Below are positions 9,853 through 19,101 of a DNA stretch of 19,101 bases, in pieces. The notes beneath the pieces were generated by a model, which saw only the letters and a program-made list of their open reading frames with translations, ran no database searches and was not told the DNA's origin. Within the stretch, counting starts at the first letter, position 1. Every line of letters starts with the position of its first letter. The DNA lies in assembly GCA_000697335.1 (NCBI GenBank), contig JNEM01000081.1, positions 1-19,101 of the forward strand, read 5' to 3'. A program made the position numbers and the translations under genes. The DNA is from Conidiobolus incongruus B7586 (lineage: Eukaryota > Entomophthoromycota > Entomophthoromycetes > Entomophthorales > Conidiobolaceae).

Positions 9853-10689
9853 TTTATAATAAATATTGCATTTAATAAATGCAATCTTTGATATTATTAA
9901 GAAATCCAATTGTTAAAATGTTTTTAAATATTATAATATAATAAAAGCTATGCAATCATTAAATAGTTTTATCTATTATATCACAAACTTTAAAATCAAT
10001 ATCTTGTTCTAAATTATTGGCTAATTTACTGAAATTTATAATATCAAACTTTATATCTTAATCATTTCATATTTTGAATTCCTTGCAATAGATTTAAGCC
10101 CAAATAAATCACATAAAAGGTATTCAATAATATTGATTAAGTTAATGTTATTTTAGAATATAAAGTAAATTTTGGGTATTGTAAAAATTAAATTAGAATA
10201 ATTTTCACTTATTTGGCTATTATTAATAGTTTCAAATATATCCAGCGACAACAATACAGATATTATCATATGAAGTATTATTGGAAAATAATACCCACAC
10301 ATATCTGATGATATAACATAAATTTAATATCAACATCCCAATTCCTTATTATAGTAATAATATCGGTTTATATTATGATAAATTGGATCAAAATATTAGT
10401 CATAAGTTTGTTAAAGTTGTTATATTATATTGTATGGATATCGAGCTAACAGGTAAATGACCAATTATTAAACACAGTTTTACACGATGTAGGAATTATT
10501 TAAAGATATTTTATTTTGGATATTATTATTTTAAGAGTAAAATAATAAAATGTGCAGTGTTTAATAATTTGTCTAATGGATGTTAGGAGAGATATTTTAA
10601 ATGTAAGAATAATGTGATAAAATTTGATGAATAAGAAGAGATTATATAATTATTGATAATGAAATATTTAAAATGTAAAAAAAATGTTG
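9853..10689. other. AT-rich spacer upstream of MSH5
   Basis: Between the MSH5 5' end and the tRNA gene. I see no coding sequence or clear regulatory motif. The MSH5 promoter must lie at the left end of this stretch, but no TATA box stands out from the AT background. Confidence 0.5.
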
Positions 10690-10697
10690 AAAAAAAA
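10690..10697 (-). terminator. RNA polymerase III T-run terminator
   Basis: A run of eight T on the minus strand, nine bases after the end of the tRNA-Met gene. Pol III stops at four or more T. A second T-run follows downstream. Confidence 0.75.
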
Positions 10698-10706
10698 GAA
10701 AGATTT

Positions 10707-10779
10707 TGCTCCCTGTCGGGTTCGAACCGACGACCTCGAGATTATGAGACTCACGCGCTGCCAACTGCGCCAAAGAAGC
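10707..10779 (-). tRNA. tRNA-Met (CAT), elongator type
   Basis: The minus strand folds into a full 73-base cloverleaf: acceptor GCTTCTT with AGGGAGC (G-T pairs allowed), D stem GCGC/GCGC, anticodon loop CTCATAA with CAT, T stem GTCGG/CCGAC around TTCGAAC, discriminator A. The T31-T39 mismatch in the anticodon stem and the D arm match eukaryotic elongator tRNA-Met rather than initiator. There is no intron and no encoded CCA. The internal promoter boxes are intact (B box GGTTCGAACCC). It delivers methionine during elongation. Confidence 0.95.
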
Positions 10780-12780
10780 TTGCTACTAAACTTCCCTTCA
10801 TCATTTAACTTTTCAAATACCTATTTTCCATTTCAGGATATTTCAAATTATATTTTAATATCCATTAACTACTCATTTTTCGCATACTTTTACTAAGTCT
10901 TTATTTATATTGAATATTTACAAATATCATTCTTTTACGTTTTTATTAGTATTTTTGACTTTTATTTTTTAATTTAAATAAAATCTCCCTAATCTTTAAA
11001 TATAATATATTTACTTAATATTTATTCTTGTCAAATATTAACAAATTCGCAACTTATTTTAGTGCAACATTCGACTACATAAAAATGAAGTAGAACAAAA
11101 TCATATTCATATAGTAAATATATCTATGAAAAATTTAAGGTATATATTTTTTAAACATGGATTGATTATTATTATTATTAACTTATCATTAGTAATAGTT
11201 CAGAACTATTTTCAAATTCACTAATTTTAATATAATTTTTAAAATAAATTTTTTAGTACAAAATTTACTTATATTACATCATCATAAAAAATTCAAATAA
11301 TTGAAAAAAAATTATTGAACTTTTAAAAAAAATACATATTATATAATAGCAAAATTTAGTCAATTATATAAATGAATATACCTTAATTAATATTTTATTA
11401 TACCGATCCATCATAATATTAATATATAAATTCATAAGGTATACTATAGGTGATCAATTATTAAAAAATTGATCGATACTAAAGTTTTAAAATATTGTAA
11501 TAAAATGTAAATAAAAAATTATAAAATTTAAAGTTAACCACTTAATATTGAAGTAAGATAATAAACTCCTAATAAAAATTTCGATAATATAAAATAATAA
11601 ATATATTCATATTTATACCAAAAGATGATTGATAATTATTACAATGAACAACTATTTAACTTCTATATCCAATTCATTAAACGTGATTAGTACTCAACAA
11701 TCCAAAGAGATCTCCGATTTTAATACCATGTATACTATTAATTAATCTAGAAATCATATGATCTTATATTTATTTATATCAATTTATGAAAAAAAACAAT
11801 ATCATTATTTCATGATTAAATAGTATCATTTTATTAAGTTATTTTGAATTCTTTACACAAAATTAAAGAAGCATTTATAATGTGATTTAATAAATTATTC
11901 AAATCAATGGTATATTATGTTAAATGATCATAGAGCATAATTAACAATATCTAAAATACTTGATCTTCTAATAATACGAAAATTTTTAAAACTAAAAATT
12001 TAACAAATGAATAATTTGTGTTACATGCAAAAGTTATTCAAAATTAGTTTAATATGATTATAAAATATTCTAATATGTAAAATATATAATTTAGAATTTT
12101 TTATAGTTTTTAAATAGATTATATTTAAATTTTAAGAATAATTTTATTTTCTATAAATATATTGAAATTAGAATAATTTTAATATTTGAATTTGTCCTAA
12201 ATTCATTAATTTAATATATCAAATATTAAATAATTTATTCACATATCCACTATTCAAATTAATAAATTTGAATGGATTTGGATTTTGGAGGAAATATCTA
12301 TATATAGAAATTATTAAGAAATTTCAAATACTATTTGATTAAAATAGTTAGTAAGTTGATCATCATATAAATTAATCATAGATAATATGTTGAATAATAA
12401 TAATAATAATAATAATAATTGAATAAAACATATATTATTCCCTTAATATTTATTATAATAAAATTTCTATATAATTTATATTAATACCAAACTAAATTTT
12501 TATACTATTTAATCATAATTTAAAACAACTCCATAATAAAAATCTCCAAAAATAGATACTTTCAAATAAGATAATCATTTTATAAATTTATGAGAAAAAA
12601 TGTTATAGCTAATTAATAAATAAATGAAAAATCTATTGAGAATTATTTTTATCAGTTATGTTAAATATATTTTATATTAAAACCCCTGAATCATAATAAA
12701 ATAAAAAAATTAAAAAAATATTAAATTCTATGATTTAATATAATATTATATTATATCAAGTAATTTAGTGTAGAAAAATG
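10780..12780. other. AT-rich gene-free region
   Basis: About 2 kb of very AT-rich DNA with no recognisable coding sequence, RNA gene or terminal repeats on either strand. Only a short (AAT)n microsatellite near 12393 is distinct. Confidence 0.6.
12393..12420. repeat. (AAT)n microsatellite
   Basis: About nine uninterrupted AAT units. Simple repeat, no sign of function. Confidence 0.9.
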
Positions 12781-13428
12781 ATAAATTTAATAGGATGAAA
12801 ATATTGAGGTTTTGAGTTGTGAACGTTTAATATGATGATTGCATCCATTCAATTAGTGATTAATTGGCACTTGATAATATCGAAAAAATACAGGTTCTAA
12901 GTTGATTGCATGGGAATCGTATTGAGTTGGGTGGGTCTAAACTACTCTTGTTGCAATTAGTGAAAACATGTGGTGAATCTGATGTTTATATTACGTCGTT
13001 GGGGTGAAATGGGTCAACTTCGCTAAAGTAGCAAGGATATTGAGAGCTCCATCAATTTTGGATTGCGATGAGAGCTAGATATTAGCAAACAAGTGGGACG
13101 AGTCCGTTGACCATTACCGGATGCGTCAAAGGACTCGACGTTATCCTGTCAAATTTGAATTAACATCTGAATACACCACCTTTCCATCAATAATCGATAT
13201 CAGTAAGAGATGAATAATACATGGAAAAAATATATTGTGACGAATGCATGCGAATAAAATATGGTAATGGTAGATATTACAGGATTTGCGAAGATCGATG
13301 TTGTCGCAGTTATGTCTATAAAAAATCGTGATATTCTGAAAAGTGAGTCGGCTTATAATTGTTAGCAATGATGTGTTGTACAATAGAAAACGAAAAATTC
13401 GAGTAAGGAGCGTGATACCAAGAAAAAA
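12781..13428 (-). other. GC-richer tract, possible decayed 3' part of the neighbouring gene
   Basis: This stretch has clearly more G and C than the flanks, and the minus strand is C-rich relative to G, as in old coding DNA. In the same frame as the upstream exon (13817-13429) it gives K-I-D-G-A-L-N-I-L-A-T-L-A-K-L near 13000-13050, which looks like an ARM/HEAT-type helix. An overlapping frame gives E-V-D-P-F-H-P-N-D-V-I. Stops interrupt every frame, and I could not find an intron set that makes one open reading frame. It may be an eroded C-terminal region or hold exons that I cannot delimit. Confidence 0.4.
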
Positions 13429-14490
13429 TTACGCCGTCTCTTCCCAAATAATTATAAAATTTTGTATGAGTTTGGTGAGGTTTTCACAGTGGTCAATAAG
13501 GCAGGGAACATCCTCTATAGTTAAGTCAAATGTGACGGTGTTAGCAAGATCGGATGCGCCACCCTCTGGAGTTGCATTTTGGTGCCTAAGTAATATAGTC
13601 TGTAGGAAATGCCTCGACGGCGTTTTAGTAGTTGGCGTCGTAGGGTGGTTAGAGGTGAGTGATTGCTTTTGGAGTGTGCTCATCTCGCCGGCGAGTTCTA
13701 CGAGCGCCTCTGCTTGAGCTATCCTCTCCGTAAATTCTGCGTATCTTGGGTCATTTTCAACTTTTGTTGAGTTTTGAGTTTGAATTTCTTTAGCTTTAGC
13801 TAAAAGTTTTTGTAAATCTATAATAATAAAATTATTAATAAAAACAAATTGAAAAAAAAACTCTAATAAAAATTTTAAAATAAAAATATTAAGCTTGTGG
13901 TAAAATATATCTATGATAAAAAAGTAAGGTAGAAACATAAAATATATTTAAAATACAAAACTGATAAAAACTAATAAGTAAATAAATAAATAAAAATAAG
14001 ACGATTTTAAAATAATAGAAAAGAGGAAAAATTAAAAAAAGTATAATAAAATGAAGTACTGTAAAAAGGTATAAAAATTACCTTTTGACTTCTGCGATAA
14101 GTCTCTAATATTGTACAAGTCGACACAGATGTTATGAGAACGAGATTGGATATTCTTTGGTACCGGAATACCGTCATCGGCATAATCTAATACAAAATCA
14201 TTATCCCAATTTTCACTCGGTCTTCCTAAGTTAAATAAAATAATTTGTCGTCAGTTAAGGCTAAAAAATTGATAAAAATTTGAATAATTACTAGGTCGTC
14301 TTATATGAGCTGGTATAACTCTAGGTTTTCTTGCTCCAGAAAAGTTCAAAGGTGATAGACCACCATATTTAGGATTTGAAGGGGTTGCAGAAGTTGGAGA
14401 TAAAGGGGGATTCCAGTCGTCGTCGCAAGCGTCCATACTGTGTTGAAAGGACTCGGGCGCTGAACTGATACGGTACTGACTAATAGCCAT
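13429..14490 (-). CDS. Three-exon gene with W-D-N-D-F motif and coiled coil, family unknown
   Basis: Exons 14490-14292, 14225-14082 and 13817-13429 join in frame to 243 codons plus stop. Introns are 66 nt (14291-14226) and 264 nt (14081-13818), both GT-AG. The ATG at 14490 is the first in frame. Residues 1-66 are Ser/Pro-rich and disordered-looking, with an acidic D-A-C-D-D-D-W patch and basic R-K-P-R and R-R-P segments. Next come E-N-W-D-N-D-F and G-I-P-V-P-K, then a likely coiled coil from about 105 to 165 (L-Q-K-L-L-A-K-A-K-E, E-R-I-A-Q-A-E-A-L-V-E-L). The last part contains D-V-P-C-L-I-D-H. Short W-D-x-D-F motifs followed by helices recall fungal septation-network proteins (Cdc7/SepH-type kinases, Byr4-type regulators), but this is memory-based and weak. 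The stop at 13429 may be premature, because coding-like sequence continues beyond it. The gene may thus be truncated or decayed. Confidence 0.55.
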
Positions 14491-14834
14491 AAACACTGAA
14501 GGCAATTAGTAATATAATAAAGATAAAAAAGAAGTTTAAAAAGTTAGAAATATATAACGGAAGGGCAGCTTGTGAAAGTTTTAATAAAGACAGCGATTTT
14601 CTCTAATCAATTACAATTAAATTTAGGATAAAATGAAATTAAAGAGAAAAAGAAACAAAGACCAAAATCATAAGAATGTAAACAATTTAATGTTCACAAT
14701 TGAAATTAACCAAAATATCACCAATTAATTTAGTGCCAAAAGGTCCCCCAAACCCATTAATTTATATGCTTCCCCTCGATTTCCAAATCATATTATGGGC
14801 AAACTTTCCCCCATAAACTACGCAACCTGGAGTT

Positions 14835-14842
14835 TTTCGCGC
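14835..14842. promoter_or_regulatory. E2F-like site TTTCGCGC
   Basis: A perfect match to the classical E2F consensus, 345 bases before the ATG of the minus-strand W-D-N-D-F gene. Very unlikely by chance in this composition (five G/C in eight bases). It would fit cell-cycle control of that gene if the family guess is right. Confidence 0.35.
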
Positions 14843-15161
14843 TAGAATTACTGGGTTTCACCATTCCTAATCCAAGTCAACTGACTATTTGGAATGAGAT
14901 TTTGATTTGGGAACTTTTATTTCATCTTTTTCCAAATTAAATTAGATTGATATCACTTTACCCAACCAAAAAAATACCTGTAATAATCAACAATATGCTC
15001 AGTCTATTACATCCGTACTGTGTAATTTAATTAGAGTGTCTTCCATTCCATCTCTCTGTACTACTTGAATTTCTTTAAAACTTAGTGGTTCTAAAAATAT
15101 TGGTAATTAAATTTGAAACAATTCAATTACTCATATTATTTGTTTACTTTTAATGAATTAG

Positions 15162-15417
15162 CCAATCTGGCTTCCTGATTGGCTTGACTCCAACCTTTGT
15201 TCAAACTTAATACCAAAGGGAGAGGGGGAAAATTTATGTTAACATCCCATCTTTAGTACAGCCAATCATAACCTTAAAAAATCATTTGAACCAATCAAAA
15301 TTACAGAAATATGAAATAACCAAAATAAACAAAGCAGCAAACTTATGATTTTAAGTTAAATAAAAAAGAATAATAACTGCGATCACTCACACCCATATGA
15401 AAAGTATATAAACCAAT
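15162..15417. promoter_or_regulatory. Cluster of five CCAAT boxes with a TATA box
   Basis: CCAAT occurs at 15162, 15262, 15291 and 15413 on the plus strand, and ATTGG (inverted CCAAT) at 15178. TATATAAA lies at 15405-15412 (+). CCAAT is the site of the HAP/NF-Y complex. By composition one CCAAT or ATTGG is expected per about 800 bases. Orientation and the TATA box suggest plus-strand transcription from about 15435, yet no open reading frame follows. The block is also 670-930 bases upstream of the minus-strand gene at 14490 and could drive it through a long or spliced leader. Confidence 0.45.
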
Positions 15418-16392
15418 AAAATATCAGTCCTGTTCAGTGTTTAATAATCTTTAGCATTAGACATATTAAAGCAATTAAGCTTAACCAACTGTTACTAAAA
15501 TTGAATTACCACATTAATACCTTGATTATTTTTTAAATTAAATTGTTTAAATGAAAAAAAAGAATTGTTAAACACACAAAATTATGTTTTTAATTGAAAC
15601 AATTCTCATATTAATTAAATTTTCATTTTTATTCTATTTAATAATGCTTTAATTCATCCAAATATTTTTTTTATTGTGTCACATATTTTTTTTATTTTTT
15701 TTAATAAATATTATAGTTATTTTAAATTGCTTTTTATTCTTAATAATTAATTGATCTAATAATAATTCTAATAATTTTAATAATTAATCAATTTAATATA
15801 AGCCACATTGAATTATTAAGTCATAAAATGGTACTATATTAGAGAATAAACCAAATAAGAATATAATCATATAGCTTATCAAACTTGAAAAAACTTGGTG
15901 AATTGAATTCTTGATAAAATTTAAAAAATGTGTTGGTTAAGGAATTACCAATCAATTCATCAGGTTATCATCTGAGGAATTTTTAATGGATCACGTTGGG
16001 TCATCTTCTGAATACTACAGTGTTTTTACGCACATTATCAAGATGCAATTAAAGTCATCACATTATTTAAATATTAATGTCATCAAATTAAATTTCGAAT
16101 AGTTCTTTTTCCATATAATATTGGACATATTTATCTACAAATTTGACAATTCGAGTTCTAAATCTAGAATATTGATTTATACTTATTGAAAACATTTAAA
16201 GTAATATTTTAATTTAATTTTGATTTATTTAAATATTTTATTTTTTAGTTAATTTTTTTTTCAATTTTATCATTTTTAAGTTTTTTTTAAAATTGAACTC
16301 ATACATTATCTGAAGTCATGTGGAAAAATCTCTAACGTAACCAGTATTAAGTTTGATAAAATAAATTATTTATCACAGTTTTTTATTATTAG

Positions 16393-16393
<1 letters not shown>

Positions 16394-16434
<41 letters not shown>
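16394..16434. repeat. (TTA)n microsatellite
   Basis: About 13-14 perfect TTA units, the longest simple repeat in the window and likely variable in length between strains. A shorter interrupted TTATTA lead-in lies just to the left. Confidence 0.92.
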
Positions 16435-17420
16435 TCAGATTATATCATCATCAAATAAGCCCATTCTTGGCATTAAAAGTGATATAATATAAGTGATATT
16501 AATATATATTTCCACATTATAATGATGATATAATTATTCATCATTTTAATCAATATTACGATCTTTGAATAATAATTCAAATTGCCCAAAAAAATATTAA
16601 TTTGGATAGATAATTGATGAATAATTTTAACCAATTAAAATTAAAAGGTTTAAAAAGTTTAATATAAAATATATCTTAATTAATCATTTAATTGGATGAT
16701 AATAATTTCAAATAATAAATAATAATATCTTGGATTTATCACTATTGCGAATGAATTAGGTAATTTTTATATTCTTTTTGATATACTGAGTTGATAATTT
16801 ACTAATTTTTCAACTCTAGGGTTGGCTTAAATCAGAGATTTCAATGTTGATTTAGAACTACATATAATTACTAAGAATTAATTTCAAGTTAATAGTAATT
16901 TTGTCCAAGGTTCAGTATTTGTAAATTTGCAGTTTTGAACTCAAAAAAATCAATCAAAATTTATAAAAATTTGAATGACTTAATTTAAATAATTCATTAT
17001 TATTTATTAATTGTTAATTTTTAATCACTTTAACTTGGTTTCAACGATATTATTAGTCATCTATTTTATTATACAACAATAATCATAATCAATGATTACA
17101 ATCAAATATTTATTAATTAGATATTCCTCAACTAAATTAAATATCAATAATTAAATTGTTATGTGTAATTTATTATCAGGACAAAAATAAATTAATTAAA
17201 AATAATAGTCAATTATTAATATATATCCTTAAAATTTGGAGAAGTAACTGTGATTGATTTTGTCTTAACTTTAATAGTCTAAGTATTTCAGTTATTTCAT
17301 TCCAATTAAGAATCAAATTCATTTTTGTATATTAAATATTGACAGCTTAGCAAAGTCAAAATTATCATTCTATTCTCTGTATTATTTAGTTGGAATTTTT
17401 GAAAGTTCAAAATTTTCCTC

Positions 17421-17503
17421 ATTGGATCAAAGTGGCTAATTTATTTAAACCTCCAATGGACCAATTAGATCCAATTAAGATAGATTAGTTGATGATTGAT
17501 TGG
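17421..17503. promoter_or_regulatory. Second cluster of CCAAT boxes
   Basis: CCAAT at 17453, 17461 and 17471 and ATTGG at 17421 and 17499, so five in 83 bases, with another CCAAT at 17302. Far denser than composition predicts. No clear gene starts nearby on either strand, and the cluster overlaps the end of a minus-strand open frame. Confidence 0.3.
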
Positions 17504-17735
17504 TGTTGACAGTATGAAAGTACTGAATACTTAGACGGAATAAAAAAAAGAATTGCAAATATAATATGTCTCCTTAATCTTTTCAATTGTGATTGACTAA
17601 AAGTACTTAGTCCATTTTTTTCAGGTGGTCTAATTTCCAAATACACAGCAAATTTGAAATTTGATTTATATTGATGAATTTCTTGATTTGGTTCTTTCAA
17701 ATATCGCTTCTTTTTATATTCATTGTAAATAAAGT
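17485..17735 (-). other. Open frame without an ATG, possible gene relic
   Basis: About 80 codons are open on the minus strand, with a more protein-like composition than the surrounding DNA (for example L-E-I-R-P-P-E-K-N-G-L-S and S-Q-L-K-R-L-R-R-H). No ATG lies in frame before the upstream stop. I recognise no family. It could be an internal exon of a decayed gene or chance. Confidence 0.25.
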
Positions 17736-19101
17736 ATTAAAATATTTTTGCCACTTTATTAATTTAATATGATGACATAATATGCTTACACTTTGTGCCA
17801 TAGTAAATATGAATATTAATTTTCAACTTCTTCGAAATATCCTAAGATTTCTACAATTACTTGTATTATATTTCATTGATTATTACTATATCTTGGATAA
17901 GAAGCGATTCAAATATTGAAGCAAAATGCTATTTTCTTACTTGGTTGTAGCAAACAATAGACGACTTTAAAAATCTCAATTTGAATTGAAGCATTATTTT
18001 TCTATTGATGTGAGATCATCCAAACTATCAACTATAGGTCATCTGATCATTATCCACTCAATCGATTAGAAATGTTGGGGAATTTTATTATTAGGTTTTG
18101 TCATCATTCATGAGCTATTTAAATCTAAGATTACCTCACATAAATATTTAATTGGTCTTAACTTTAATCTTAGCACCTAACGTTTGTTATTATCATATGA
18201 ATCAATACTTATTGGGAGTAATTTTTTAAATTTCAAACTCTAAATCAGAGCAATTACACTACTAATGAAACAACATGAGATGTTGATAAATTTGGTTTGA
18301 GATTTCTATGATCAATCACAAAAGTCATTCGCATATACTGTATCAATCACTGAATGCTAACAATGATTATTGTATATTGGTAATTCTACAATTCACCATT
18401 AATATGAGTAGATATGATAATTGAACAATTCATCGAATATTTTCCATAATTCCGTTATGTCAAACTTAAAGATAAACAAAATTATAGCGAATTTTATTAA
18501 ATAATTCCCTTGAGTAGTAATTAATCAAAAAAAAAATAAACTCTTTTAGTACAAATATCACAAGATTAGAAAATTTTTGGAAAATTAATAATCAAAACTT
18601 CCTCACTTTTTAAATTATTAAATTAATTGAAGGTAAATTCATCACACCCTTAATTATATAATTTACACCATTTTAATGATATTTCCTTTTGATCTTTTAA
18701 TTATTCTTTGCTATTTTTATATTAATTTTCATAATGATATTTCCTTTGTTGACTAACTTAAATTATTTTGCTTTTATTTAGATTAATATGCGATATATAA
18801 ATTTGTCAATAACAGATGAAAAAGTCTAGAATCAATCAAGAATTTATTAGCTTAAATAATTTTAGAAACCAATATTTACTATACTAACAATAGTTTAAAG
18901 CAATTGAAAATATCAAGCATATCAGATTACCTATAAAATTCAAAAAACTAAATTTGTAAATCAATTTCCTATATTAAAATTGAATTATATATAACTTAAT
19001 TTTATTTATTATTAAATCAAAATTAAAAATTTTTAGCTTATTAATTAAATAAAAAGTATATATTATGTATTCAACACCATTATATTAATTTATAATTATT
19101 A

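Larger units (their letters stand above)
15431..19101. other. AT-rich right-hand region without a confident gene
   Basis: No protein-coding gene or RNA gene could be recognised. Local GC-richer patches near 15940-16030 and 17940-18120 give only short broken frames. A 45-codon frame at 17782-17919 (+) is hydrophobic and has no recognisable motif. Between 18675 and 18786 the word ATGATATTTCCTTT recurs, followed each time by similar T-rich sequence, which suggests an old imperfect tandem duplication of about 55 bases. Confidence 0.5.

Noticed and set aside
10684-10896. 70-codon plus-strand open frame
   Set aside because: It runs through the tRNA-Met gene on the opposite strand. The cloverleaf explains the GC-rich part.
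13141-13383. 80-codon minus-strand open frame as a separate gene
   Set aside because: Its start has no support, and it is Cys/His/Ile-rich without a known motif. It is better seen as part of the GC-richer tract after the three-exon gene.
13343-13717. 124-codon plus-strand open frame
   Set aside because: It is antisense to exon 3 of the minus-strand gene, whose frame shows coiled-coil composition and proper splice sites.
17782-17919. 45-codon plus-strand open frame downstream of a CCAAT cluster
   Set aside because: Short, hydrophobic and without a motif. Such frames are common by chance in this composition.
1-19101. CRISPR arrays, long terminal repeats, transposase or reverse-transcriptase genes
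   Set aside because: No regularly spaced repeats, long direct or inverted terminal repeats, or polymerase/transposase motifs were seen on either strand by eye.

Overview
The window looks like nuclear DNA of a fungus with a very AT-rich genome (intergenic DNA is close to 80% A+T by eye). Evidence: a secreted GH16 cell-wall-type protein, a meiotic MutS homologue cut by 23 tiny GT-AG introns (some with TACTAAC-like branch points), a eukaryotic elongator tRNA-Met with a T-run terminator, and a relic of a fungal monocarboxylate-transporter gene. An early-diverging, intron-rich lineage such as the Entomophthorales (Conidiobolus-like) would fit, but that placement is a guess from composition and gene style.

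Layout. 1-1383 is AT-rich with two ACGCGT sites and a TATA box. 1384-2121 (+) is an intact single-exon GH16 protein that has lost all three catalytic acidic positions. 2597-3804 (-) is a nearly full-length but dead MCT/MFS transporter gene. 3805-6017 is AT-rich and carries a decayed tRNA-Met copy at 5092-5164. 6018-9804 (-) is MSH5, reconstructed here as 24 exons that join in frame into an 872-residue protein. 10707-10779 (-) is a functional-looking tRNA-Met(CAT). 10780-12780 is featureless AT-rich DNA. 12781-14490 holds a three-exon minus-strand gene with a W-D-N-D-F motif and a predicted coiled coil, followed by a GC-richer tract that may be its decayed 3' part. It has an E2F-like site upstream, and further out lies a CCAAT/TATA cluster that does not lead into any gene I can read. 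15431-19101 is AT-rich with a (TTA)n microsatellite, a second CCAAT cluster and one ATG-less open frame.

The genes do not form a pathway. MSH5 acts in meiotic crossover formation, the GH16 protein would act at the cell wall, and the tRNA in translation. The shared theme is decay: a transporter, a tRNA and possibly the 3' end of a third gene are relics whose changes are rich in G:C to A:T transitions. I found no clearly new multi-gene system. The most unusual items are the GH16 pseudoenzyme, the orphan CCAAT/TATA promoter-like block, and the uncertain start of MSH5, where a possible 36-nt, frame-preserving intron would change the N-terminus.
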